Shown here: positions 13,852 through 19,544 of the stretch, piece after piece
How the letters are laid out: every line of letters begins with the position of its first letter
How positions within the stretch are numbered: the stretch's first letter is position 1
IMG/VR virus record: IMGVR_UViG_3300047510_000227
Location: 1-31,177 of that record
Reading direction: 5' to 3' (one strand)
From: a virus
DNA: 31,177 nucleotides
Translations under genes and position numbers: made by a program
Notes under the pieces: generated by a model
Databases searched by the model: none
What the model saw: the letters and a program-made list of their open reading frames with translations, nothing else
What the model was told of the DNA's origin: nothing

Positions 13852-14831
13852 GTAGGCACATGGGGGTAGTTGACGAACCACATCGGTCTGTCTTGGGGTT
13901 GACCAATGTACTGTTGAGCATCCCTGTGAAACCACAGCTTGATCGTAGGTTCACCCTCTACCGAGCCTTCGTAGTTCCGTTGCTTACGGCACAGCAGGTA
14001 GTGGTCAGGGTCATCAGCAGACTTGGCAAACTGGCCTTCAGTCTTGATGTCGTCCTCTTTGGACTTGTTGCGCCAAACCAACATCACGTTGTCAACTTGG
14101 TCGGTGATAGCACCCGAGCCTTTGTTGTCGTGTTTGTCAGGCATGGCGTATTCGTTGGCTGGTTTCTTCAGATGGTGGACAAGGTGGATGTGGACATCGT
14201 AGTCACGAGCAACACTGGTCAGCTCATCAACAAAGACCTTTTGACCGTTGTAGTCGTCCTCACCCTTAACGCACTTGGCAAGGTTGTCCACAAAGATGTG
14301 AGTGATGCCCAGCTCCTTGGCACAGTAGCGAACCATACCGATAACGGTCTGAGCGTCTGCTGTTCCCATCTGGTCGTACAGCCACATGGTTCCATCCGTC
14401 CAGGTTCCAAATTGGTCGTACATGTCATCAAGGGCTTCAATTCCTCTGTCGCCTTGGAACTCAGGCATGAAAGGGTTGCACCCAATCCACATACGAGCCA
14501 TACGCTGTAGGGTCACTGATGGCTTCATTTCAAAGGAGGCAATGCAGACCTTCTCATCTTGGCCGATCAGGGATAAGGCAACTTGGGAGGTCATCAGGGA
14601 TTTACCGTGACCGTTCTGTCCTGACCACAGGGTGACCTCACCCTTCCTGAACTCAAAGTTTTCCTTGGTGTGATCCCAAGGCAGGTACGAAACCTTCTGG
14701 TCTTTCTTGGTCCTCAGTCTGGACTTGATGTAATCAATGTAGTCTGAGGCTTTCTTGACCTTGGTTTGGTTGTCAGTCTCTTTAATGTACTGAGAGAAGT
14801 CGATTGTGTCTGGGGTTAGTACTATTGCCAT
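13848..14831 (-). CDS. DnaB/T7 gp4-type replicative helicase (RecA-fold)
   Basis: ATG 14831 gives 327 aa; longer in-frame starts run through the upstream gene. Walker A GQNGHGKS is at 71-78, Walker B THIFVDNL at 177-184 (D182), the LVHHLKKP segment at 217-224 corresponds to the H3-type motif, and SGAITDQVDNVMLVWRN (239-255) is the H4-like DNA-binding motif. This is the RecA-like core of hexameric replicative helicases. There is no primase zinc-binding or TOPRIM domain here, so primase activity must come from another protein or the host. It is encoded just after a winged-helix initiator-like protein, as expected for a phage replisome. Confidence 0.9.
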   Translation of the reverse strand: MAIVLTPDTIDFSQYIKETDNQTKVKKASDYIDYIKSRLRTKKDQKVSYLPWDHTKENFEFRKGEVTLWSGQNGHGKSLMTSQVALSLIGQDEKVCIASFEMKPSVTLQRMARMWIGCNPFMPEFQGDRGIEALDDMYDQFGTWTDGTMWLYDQMGTADAQTVIGMVRYCAKELGITHIFVDNLAKCVKGEDDYNGQKVFVDELTSVARDYDVHIHLVHHLKKPANEYAMPDKHDNKGSGAITDQVDNVMLVWRNKSKEDDIKTEGQFAKSADDPDHYLLCRKQRNYEGSVEGEPTIKLWFHRDAQQYIGQPQDRPMWFVNYPHVPT

Positions 14832-14832
14832 T

Positions 14833-15168
14833 TCATTTCCCGATGTAAGTTTCAGACCATCCGGTCTGCCGAAAGTATGGTTGACCAGGGAGCAGAACGC
14901 TACTGGTGATAACCCTTGCTTTGGCATCAATCAGTTTCTGGTGAACTGCCTTGGCTCTACGTTCGTCAAGGCTTGTCAGGAAGACTGTCAGGCCAATGGC
15001 AAAACGTAGGTCAAGGGTGTGGAGGTCGTCCTTGGCTATGCAGATGGTTGGGGAGTCATCCCACTGATGCCACTCATGGGCATTCAGGGAGGGATGGTCT
15101 TCAATGGAGATGAACTGGGGTGCTTTACCAGTCAGCCTCATTCGGATAAGTGGTTCATGGCCGAGCAT
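14833..15168 (-). CDS. hypothetical 111-aa protein in replication operon
   Basis: A 111-aa protein beginning MLGHEPLIRMRLTGKAPQF, with SPTICIAKDDLHTLDLRF, a hydrophobic helix AIGLTVFLTSL and DERRAKAVHQKL. The start overlaps the end of the upstream gene by 14 nt and has GAGG 7 nt before ATG. The end lies 1 nt from the helicase start. It could be a helicase loader or another replisome accessory by position, but no P-loop or known motif is seen. Confidence 0.68.
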   Translation of the reverse strand: MLGHEPLIRMRLTGKAPQFISIEDHPSLNAHEWHQWDDSPTICIAKDDLHTLDLRFAIGLTVFLTSLDERRAKAVHQKLIDAKARVITSSVLLPGQPYFRQTGWSETYIGK

Positions 15169-15811
15169 TTGACATCCTCTTAAGTTTTTCTGCTGCTGTC
15201 AGTGGTGGAGCAGCGATCTCATCTTCCCAGCGTTTTCCGTTCAGCCAAGTACTGGGGTGTGGGATGTACTGGACATCTTTGTCTTTCCAGATGGTCCTGA
15301 CTTGGATACTCAGAGAGTGGAGGATCTTGTCCAACAATGGTTGGTCAACCCGGAGCTTTGCGAAGACCCGTTTGGCAAACTCCTTGTTGGTCTTCTTGGG
15401 GTAGGCTTTCCAGAACGTATCAAATAAGGGATTACCCTGTCCAACAATAGGTTCTATTCTGGTTCTTAATTCAGGTTCTGTAGCCAGATTCTGGCTGGGG
15501 GGGTAGCCCGATTCTGACGGGGGGGTAGCCCGATTCTGGCTACTGGGGAATTTCAATAAATATTGATTGGGTCTTTGGATGTTGTCCTTGAATACATTGA
15601 CCGTTTCAACGTACCCAGCTTCCTCCAAAGCATTGATGTGATTCTTGAGCGTAGACAGGCCCATAGAACACTCTTCAGCAAGCAGTTTTTGTGATGGATT
15701 GCACTGTCTAGTGTGGTCGTTGCAATGGTTTGCAAGCATCAACAAGACAAGTTTTTGCCCAGTATTGGCTGTCTTGGCCTCAATAGCCATAGCCATGAAT
15801 CTAATGCCCAT
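15155..15811 (-). CDS. winged-helix replication initiator-like protein
   Basis: A 218-aa protein. The N-terminal 75 residues form a winged helix-turn-helix of the type in phage O-like initiators and HTH_36 proteins: GQKLVLLMLANHCND, NPSQKLLAEECSMGLSTLKN (recognition helix) and ALEEAGYVETVNVF. A low-complexity Pro/Ser/Asn linker (about 92-115) is encoded by a short tandem repeat. The C-terminal domain contains FDTFWKAYPKKTNKEFAKR, and YIPHPSTWLNGKRWEDE, a pair seen in phage replisome organiser proteins. It probably binds the origin or recruits the helicase encoded two genes downstream. Confidence 0.8.
   Translation of the reverse strand: MGIRFMAMAIEAKTANTGQKLVLLMLANHCNDHTRQCNPSQKLLAEECSMGLSTLKNHINALEEAGYVETVNVFKDNIQRPNQYLLKFPSSQNRATPPSESGYPPSQNLATEPELRTRIEPIVGQGNPLFDTFWKAYPKKTNKEFAKRVFAKLRVDQPLLDKILHSLSIQVRTIWKDKDVQYIPHPSTWLNGKRWEDEIAAPPLTAAEKLKRMSNARP
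15487..15541. repeat. short tandem repeat with G7 tracts inside the initiator gene
   Basis: On the plus strand a 23-bp unit (gattctggct, seven G, tagccc) is followed by a 22-bp copy (gattctgac, seven G, tagccc) and a third partial copy (gattctggct). Because 23 and 22 are not multiples of three, the copies are read in different frames, giving the Pro/Ser/Asn-rich linker of the initiator-like protein. The two seven-base homopolymers are prone to slippage. Confidence 0.85.
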
Positions 15812-15917
15812 GATTTTTTCCGTTCAAAACCCCACTTCAAAAGAAATCCACAGGCAGGTGGAAGGGGACACTTTTCGGCGGAGTAGCTACTCTCTGCCTA
15901 GCCTGGGTTTCAGAATA
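15812..15917 (-). other. 106-bp intergenic region before the initiator gene
   Basis: One of few real gaps in this operon. It holds a perfect 12-bp palindrome, GAGTAGCTACTC at 15881-15892, and an AT-rich purine stretch (GAACGGAAAAAATC on the minus strand) immediately before the initiator ATG, with GGA as a possible ribosome-binding site. A regulatory or protein-binding site for the replication genes is possible. I see no convincing sigma70 -35/-10 pair and no terminator T-run. Confidence 0.4.
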
Positions 15918-16118
15918 TTATGTACGATCCCAAACAAAGTTGCAAGAATCGCACTTCTTGTGTGAGTGCCACTTGTCGTAGTCCTTGAAGTGCTTTTCTT
16001 GGCACTTGTCAGAAGCACAGACAGGGCATTTGATCTTCTTGCCAAAGATGGCATCGTAGTTGCTTGCAAACGTCTTGTGATCGACCTCAAAAGGTCTTGG
16101 GCTAGAGCCTTTACTCAT
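15918..16118 (-). CDS. 66-aa zinc-ribbon-like protein
   Basis: A 66-aa protein with KCPVCASDKC (about 30-39) and HKKCDSCNFVWDRT at the C-terminus: two CxxC knuckles separated by about 18 residues, as in a zinc ribbon. The N-terminus MSKGSSPRPFEVDHKTF is not distinctive. The start overlaps the upstream stop as ATGA. It may be a small DNA-binding or transcription-related protein expressed early; primase-type zinc ribbons are an alternative since the helicase lacks one. Confidence 0.7.
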   Translation of the reverse strand: MSKGSSPRPFEVDHKTFASNYDAIFGKKIKCPVCASDKCQEKHFKDYDKWHSHKKCDSCNFVWDRT

Positions 16119-16318
16119 TGCTCCCTCGATTTCAGCATGGCATCGGCCATTGCATAGGCATACTCTGCTGCGATCTCGACCCGGCTGCCGATTGCCGTAC
16201 CTTGGGACTGCGCCAGCAATCCCTGCATCGCCTTGGCCGCAAAGTAATCGCGCAGGGTCATGCCTTCGTAGGACGCAACTTGCGTAGGAAACGCTGGCCC
16301 ACCTGTGTTTTTAGTCAT
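16115..16318 (-). CDS. conserved 67-aa phage protein (GGPAFP...GMTLRDYFAAKAM)
   Basis: The product reads TGGPAFPTQ, then YEGMTLRDYFAAKAMQGLL, then YAYAMADAMLKSRE. This is a very common short phage protein with the GGPAFP start and GMTLRDYFAAKA core; no function is known to me. It overlaps both neighbours by ATGA. Confidence 0.8.
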   Translation of the reverse strand: MTKNTGGPAFPTQVASYEGMTLRDYFAAKAMQGLLAQSQGTAIGSRVEIAAEYAYAMADAMLKSREQ

Positions 16319-16473
16319 AGGTCATCCCACTCTTGGTCAAACTGGCGCTCTTGTTCCTTACGTTGGTAGTAAGCATCCAGCAAGGCTGCTTTTTGTTGGT
16401 CAACAAGGTATGAGCCATCAGGCTCAGGCATCAGACCAGCACGGGGAGCATCATATTGGAAGTCGTTTCTCAT
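16315..16473 (-). CDS. hypothetical 52-aa protein
   Basis: A short gene read from the sequence (ATG 16473, TGA 16317-16315) with ATGA overlaps at both ends. The product MRNDFQYDAPRAGLMPEPD then SYLVDQQKAALLDAYYQRK ends in a very acidic/polar DQEWDDL. It is a small charged helical protein of unknown function. The coupling is the main support. Confidence 0.6.
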   Translation of the reverse strand: MRNDFQYDAPRAGLMPEPDGSYLVDQQKAALLDAYYQRKEQERQFDQEWDDL

Positions 16474-16664
16474 TTTTTACCTTTCATTACAAAAACTTGT
16501 TCAATAGGCCTGACCTTTCGGCCACTTGCAACCTCTACAGCCTTGATTAAAGCACCGACAATAGCTGCCTCCCAATCCTCCTCTTGAAGGTGTTGGGACA
16601 GTCTGTCAGTGGCAAGAACGATCATGTCGTATGCCAGTACTTCTTCAATGTTGTTTGGGCTCAT
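16470..16664 (-). CDS. hypothetical 64-aa protein, first gene of the leftward operon
   Basis: A 64-aa acidic-to-basic helical protein (MSPNNIEEVLAYDMIVLAT..., EEDWEAAIVGALIKAVEVA, basic tail ending VMKGKK). It is the first gene of the minus-strand replication operon, directly facing the rightward operon across a 109-bp region. The ribosome-binding site is weak (AGG about 10 nt upstream). Early phage proteins in this position often act on the host, but nothing in the sequence shows this. Confidence 0.66.
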   Translation of the reverse strand: MSPNNIEEVLAYDMIVLATDRLSQHLQEEDWEAAIVGALIKAVEVASGRKVRPIEQVFVMKGKK

Positions 16665-16773
16665 GTGGTGAGCCTATCAAAGAAAAAAACAAAAAGGAAC
16701 TCGGGTAAACCCCTATGTTTTTGTTGAAAAAAGCTAGGTACAGTGGCTTCTCTTGCTTAACGAAAGGAACTCA
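16665..16773. promoter_or_regulatory. divergent intergenic control region
   Basis: This 109-bp region separates the two divergent operons and must contain the promoters for both unless transcription reads in from outside. It is AT-rich with a poly-A stretch at 16682-16695. It has a 10-bp direct repeat aaaggaactc at 16693-16702 and 16763-16772; the second copy is the ribosome-binding site of the rightward operon. A GGGTAAACCC inverted-repeat-like element at 16704-16713 may be an operator. A TACAGT at 16739-16744 resembles a -10 box but lacks a matching -35 at 17 nt. Confidence 0.5.
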
Positions 16774-16929
16774 ATGAACACGCAAGCTCTTATCAAGGTC
16801 CGTCAACTCTTCTGCGTTGCAGGTGTACCAGCAAACATCCAGCGTCACAACTGCCGTCAGTGGGTCAAATCAGTACGCCACCTGGGTGACAAGTGGTTGT
16901 TGGCAAAACAAGTGGTTCGTCAATCATGA
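16774..16929 (+). CDS. 51-aa basic protein, first gene of the rightward operon
   Basis: ATG 16774 with AAGGA 5 nt upstream; TGA at 16927-16929 overlaps the next ATG. The product MNTQALIKVRQLFCVAGVP then NIQRHNCRQWVKSVRHLGD ends WLLAKQVVRQS. It is basic and helical, consistent with a small DNA-binding (HTH-like) protein: the segment QLFCVAGVPANIQRHNCRQW could be a helix-turn-helix and the tail a wing. Possible role as an early regulator at the divergent promoter; inference only. Confidence 0.62.
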   Translation: MNTQALIKVRQLFCVAGVPANIQRHNCRQWVKSVRHLGDKWLLAKQVVRQS

Positions 16930-17162
16930 GCCAAGAACAGTTTTATCAAACAGTACAAATGCAAGAGGAATATATGAAAGACTTTTTGATCCAAGCCAAA
17001 GAAGACCTACATGGTGTTCAGTACTGCCCGTACTGCATGGAACCACGCAACGACAAACGCTCGTGCTGTGATGAAGTCCACTTCTTGGAATTCCAAGACT
17101 TTGACGAAGAAACACAAAATCAAATTGTCCAAGACGAATATGACTCAATTATCTGGAAGTAA
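16926..17162 (+). CDS. hypothetical 78-aa protein with Cys motif
   Basis: The start chosen is ATG 16926, overlapping the previous stop as ATGA; an in-frame upstream start would run through that gene. The product begins MSQEQFYQTVQMQEEYMKD, has GVQYCPYCMEPRND then KRSCCDEVHF, and an acidic tail (FQDFDEETQNQIVQDEYD). The CPYC...CC arrangement could bind one zinc. Function unknown; it precedes the annealase gene. Confidence 0.66.
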   Translation: MSQEQFYQTVQMQEEYMKDFLIQAKEDLHGVQYCPYCMEPRNDKRSCCDEVHFLEFQDFDEETQNQIVQDEYDSIIWK

Positions 17163-17165
17163 TGT

Positions 17166-17828
17166 ATGTCAATTGAAAAGCTGCTTCAGACCAACGTAAA
17201 CGGTCATACAGAGAAAAAAAACAACCTTACATACCTGTCATGGGCATGGGCATGGGCAGAGGCTTTAAAGGCCGATCCTGCTGCTACATACAGGGTTGAA
17301 ACATTCCAAGAGCATGGTCAAAACGGGTCATGCCGTACTGTCCCTTACATGAACATCAACGGCTCTTGCATGGTGTTTGTCACTGCTACCTTGTTTGGCA
17401 AGCCAATGACCTGTCAGTTGCCAGTGATGGACTACAAAAACAAGGCAATCCAAGAGCCTGATGCTTTTGCTGTCAACACGGCAATCATGCGTTGCATGAC
17501 CAAGGCACTGTCGTTGCATGGATTGGGTCTGTACATCTATGCTGGTGAAGACTTACCAGAAGAGGGTGATGTCCCAAGAAAAGGCAAAGGCGCAATCGTT
17601 ACACCTCGTGGTGGCATTGGCGAAGACCTCCCACAAGACATCAAAGACTTCCTGACTGACTTGGCAGCAGGAGTTACAGAGTTAGTTGACCAGGGTAAGG
17701 CTAAAGAAGCTCTTGCACTGATTGACGAACAGGCATTGGAAGCTGATCAGCGTGTCTGGTTGGCTAATCAAATGTCTTCCACCGTGCGTTCTGCACTAAA
17801 GAAAATTAAAGAGGTAAATAATGGCTGA
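17166..17828 (+). CDS. DUF1071 single-strand annealing protein (Rad52-like, Sak3-type)
   Basis: A 220-aa protein whose first 135 residues match DUF1071: NLTYLSWAWAWAEALKADP (20-38), PYMNINGSCMVFVTATLFG, CQLPVMDYKNKAIQEPDAF and AVNTAIMRCMTKALSLHG, then GLYIYAGEDLPEE. This family belongs to the Rad52-like phage annealases. It would coat single-stranded DNA and anneal complementary strands during recombination-dependent replication. The C-terminal part (about 150-220) is a charged helical tail. A GGAAG site lies 6 nt before ATG 17166. The gene overlaps by 8 nt a small protein with an SSB-like tail. Confidence 0.87.
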   Translation: MSIEKLLQTNVNGHTEKKNNLTYLSWAWAWAEALKADPAATYRVETFQEHGQNGSCRTVPYMNINGSCMVFVTATLFGKPMTCQLPVMDYKNKAIQEPDAFAVNTAIMRCMTKALSLHGLGLYIYAGEDLPEEGDVPRKGKGAIVTPRGGIGEDLPQDIKDFLTDLAAGVTELVDQGKAKEALALIDEQALEADQRVWLANQMSSTVRSALKKIKEVNNG

Positions 17829-18072
17829 TTTCGACAATACAAACAGGGGCAGTATTTTTCGCAATGAAAAGAAAACTGAGGACCGTCACCCCGACATGAG
17901 TGGCTCCATCAACATCGATGGCATTGAATACTGGATCTCTGGCTGGAAAAAGCAGAGCAAAGCAGGTACAGGCTTTATCAGTCTGTCAGTGCGTCCTAAA
18001 GAACAAGTACGGCAATCCAGCCAACCAACAAGCAAAGCCAAAGCTGACGATTTTCTTGATATCGACTTTTAA
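17821..18072 (+). CDS. candidate single-stranded DNA-binding protein (acidic tail)
   Basis: An 83-aa protein, MADFDNTNRGSIFRNEKK then HPDMSGSINIDGIEYWISG, then a basic strand (WKKQSKAGTGFISLSVRP). The beta-rich core with Gly, Tyr and Trp residues could be a small OB fold. The C-terminus, after a Ser/Lys linker, is ADDFLDIDF: an acidic tip ending in Phe, like the DDDIPF tail by which bacterial SSB recruits partner proteins. It overlaps the annealase gene by 8 nt, fitting an SSB-annealase pair. I know close homologues only as uncharacterised phage proteins; the SSB role is inference. Confidence 0.72.
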   Translation: MADFDNTNRGSIFRNEKKTEDRHPDMSGSINIDGIEYWISGWKKQSKAGTGFISLSVRPKEQVRQSSQPTSKAKADDFLDIDF

Positions 18073-18081
18073 GGAGCAACC

Positions 18082-18234
18082 ATGAAAAAAGTATTTGTAG
18101 CTATCGCACTTGCAGCAGCAGCAACCGCAACATGGGCTGCTTGCACAACTCACAGTTACACCATGAATGGCAGGTTCATTACTTGTACAACATGCTGTTA
18201 TAATGGTGGGAATTGCACAACAACTTGTTTCTAA
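18082..18234 (+). CDS. secreted Cys-rich mini-protein (50 aa)
   Basis: ATG 18082 with an AAGGAG site 6 nt upstream; TAA immediately precedes the next ATG. The first 18-19 residues, MKKVFVAIALAAAATATWA, are a classic signal peptide: basic start, Ala-rich hydrophobic core, probable cleavage near TWA-AC. The mature part of about 31 residues contains six Cys (ACTTHSYT, then ITCTTCCYNGGNCTTTCF) plus many Thr, suggesting a disulfide-locked periplasmic peptide. WAAC is not a canonical lipobox. Similar short peptides occur in bacteria, but its use in a phage early operon is unclear to me; a periplasmic or surface role in the host is possible. Confidence 0.7.
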   Translation: MKKVFVAIALAAAATATWAACTTHSYTMNGRFITCTTCCYNGGNCTTTCF

Positions 18235-18669
18235 ATGAACACATATTTTGCTGATCTTCGGGCTAAAAGAAAAGCGCTTGGTCTTTGTCTTGCTTGCGGA
18301 AAACATCCAGCGCCTTGCGAATCATGCAGGGCTTGGAACCGTGAGTACATGAGAAAAAAAAGAGCTGGTCTGCCGCCTGAAGAAAAGCAAAAGGTGTGGG
18401 TGACAAAGCGTCACTATTACTTAATGCGCAGGTTTGGAATTTCTGAAGAGCAATACAACAAAATGCTTGAGCAGCAAAACTACTCTTGCGCAATATGTAA
18501 ATCAAAAGAATCTGGGGACAAACGAACAAACCGACTTGCTGTTGATCATTGTCACACTACAAACCATGTTAGGGGTTTGTTGTGCTCGGCATGCAACAAA
18601 GGAATTGGGCTTATGCGTGACTCCCCTGACATTCTTCAATCCGCCATCAAATACCTACAAAATAACTGA
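18235..18669 (+). CDS. recombination endonuclease VII-like (T4 gp49-type) nuclease
   Basis: A 144-aa protein. Four Cys in CLACGKHPAPCESC (18-31) and two CxxC pairs at SCAICKSK and LCSACNKG bind zinc. The core VDHCHTTNHVRGLLCSACNK is the His-Me finger (HNH-type) signature of Pfam Endonuclease_7, with H of DHCH as catalytic residue. T4 endonuclease VII cuts Holliday junctions and mismatched or branched DNA. It begins directly after the Cys-rich peptide gene stop. A RusA resolvase is also encoded on the other strand, so the phage has two resolvase-type nucleases. Confidence 0.85.
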   Translation: MNTYFADLRAKRKALGLCLACGKHPAPCESCRAWNREYMRKKRAGLPPEEKQKVWVTKRHYYLMRRFGISEEQYNKMLEQQNYSCAICKSKESGDKRTNRLAVDHCHTTNHVRGLLCSACNKGIGLMRDSPDILQSAIKYLQNN

Positions 18670-18686
18670 TTTTTGGCCGAAAGCGG

Positions 18687-18779
18687 ATGCTGTTAGTGAT
18701 GCCCCATTGGGGTGTCCGTCATATGCAAACAGACGCAGCGAGTAGGCCAACTTATAACCCCCCCTGGAGAAAACCATGA
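18687..18779 (+). CDS. possible 30-aa peptide
   Basis: A short open frame from ATG 18687 (alternatives at 18699 and 18723) to a TGA at 18777-18779 that overlaps the next ATG as ATGA. The product contains VMPHWGVRHMQTDAASRPT and ends YNPPWRKP. The ribosome-binding site is poor. Only the ATGA junction and the otherwise empty 106-bp gap support it. Confidence 0.4.
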   Translation: MLLVMPHWGVRHMQTDAASRPTYNPPWRKP

Positions 18780-18937
18780 CTTTTACACTTGACCCCAATG
18801 AAGCAGCTTTTATCGTCCGTGTTCTTGGACAACTTCCCACAGAATCAGGAGCGTTCCCCCTCCACCAAAAACTTGTTCAGCAGTACAAAGAACAAGAGGC
18901 AGAGCAGGAAGTGATGCAGGTTGGAGGCACTGACTAA
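18776..18937 (+). CDS. hypothetical 53-aa protein
   Basis: ATG 18776 with a GGAG site 7 nt upstream, TAA at 18935-18937 overlapping the MazG-like ATG (TAATG). The product MTFTLDPNEAAFIVRVLGQ then LPTESGAFPLHQKLVQQY ends with an acidic Glu/Gln tail. This ...EAxxIxxxLGxLP... pattern is common in short phage proteins of unknown function. Coupling to the MazG gene supports it. Confidence 0.68.
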   Translation: MTFTLDPNEAAFIVRVLGQLPTESGAFPLHQKLVQQYKEQEAEQEVMQVGGTD

Positions 18938-19254
18938 TGAAAGAAACCCAATCGTTCAGCAGCACAGAGTTTGCTGTGATGGAATGGGCAAAAGCCCGTG
19001 GCATCTATGAGAATGGAACAGCACTAGGCCAAGCCAGCAAAACAGTGGAAGAAGCCTGTGAGTTGTTAGTTGCCATCGCTAAGAACGACAAAGCAGAGAT
19101 TGCTGATGCGATTGGTGATGTGATGGTCACACTGGTTAACGTAGGGGTCTTGACTGACCTAGACGTTCGCCAGTGCTTCTATAACGCCTACAAGGTTATT
19201 GAGCACCGCAAGGGTCACATGGACAAAAGCGGAAAATTTGTCAAGGAGTCGTAA
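18937..19254 (+). CDS. MazG-like nucleotide pyrophosphohydrolase
   Basis: A 105-aa all-alpha protein starting in the TAATG overlap at 18937. The metal-binding motif EEACE (E38, E39, E42) is followed by EIADAIGD (E54, D57, D61), the EExxE...ExxD pattern of MazG-type all-alpha NTP pyrophosphatases. These enzymes hydrolyse NTP or dNTP to NMP and pyrophosphate. In phages they may adjust nucleotide pools or ppGpp-linked signalling in the host. It is coupled to the DUF3310 gene by TAATG, keeping two putative nucleotide-metabolism proteins together. Confidence 0.82.
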   Translation: MKETQSFSSTEFAVMEWAKARGIYENGTALGQASKTVEEACELLVAIAKNDKAEIADAIGDVMVTLVNVGVLTDLDVRQCFYNAYKVIEHRKGHMDKSGKFVKES

Positions 19255-19544
19255 TGGCTTGTTTTGAATGCAAATCACCAGACGCTTGCATGGCTTTTAG
19301 TCGCTGCATTTTGCCAAGCAGTTCTGCCCTTGATAAGCAGGTTTCTGGCAACCACTACAAAGACAAAGGCATCCAGCCCATTGTCTACATCCATGCAAAC
19401 GATTTGGGGTTCTGTGAGGGAAACGTCATCAAGTACGTTACCCGCCACAAGGAAAAGAATGGTGCTGCTGACATCCGCAAGGCCATTCATTACCTAGAGT
19501 TGTTGCTGGAACTGGAGTACAAGAATGAACACCCTGCCGTTTGA
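19254..19544 (+). CDS. DUF3310 family protein (second copy)
   Basis: A 96-aa protein with an extra Cys-rich N-terminus (MACFECKSPDACMAFSRC) followed by the DUF3310 core: KQVSGNHYKDKGIQPIVYIH, then GFCEGNVIKYVTRHKEKNG and a DIRKAIHYLELLLELEY helix. It shares SG.HYKD and GN.IKY with the copy at 8658-8927, but the rest is divergent, so they are probably old paralogues or separate acquisitions. It overlaps the MazG stop by 1 nt and the next gene by 20 nt. Confidence 0.82.
   Translation: MACFECKSPDACMAFSRCILPSSSALDKQVSGNHYKDKGIQPIVYIHANDLGFCEGNVIKYVTRHKEKNGAADIRKAIHYLELLLELEYKNEHPAV

Noticed and set aside
15487-15541. CRISPR-like short repeats
   Set aside because: Units are tandem without unique spacers, only two and a half copies, and lie inside a coding sequence.
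16720-16745. Strong sigma70 promoter based on the TACAGT hexamer
   Set aside because: No acceptable -35 sequence lies 16-18 nt upstream; TTGTTG is only 12 nt away.
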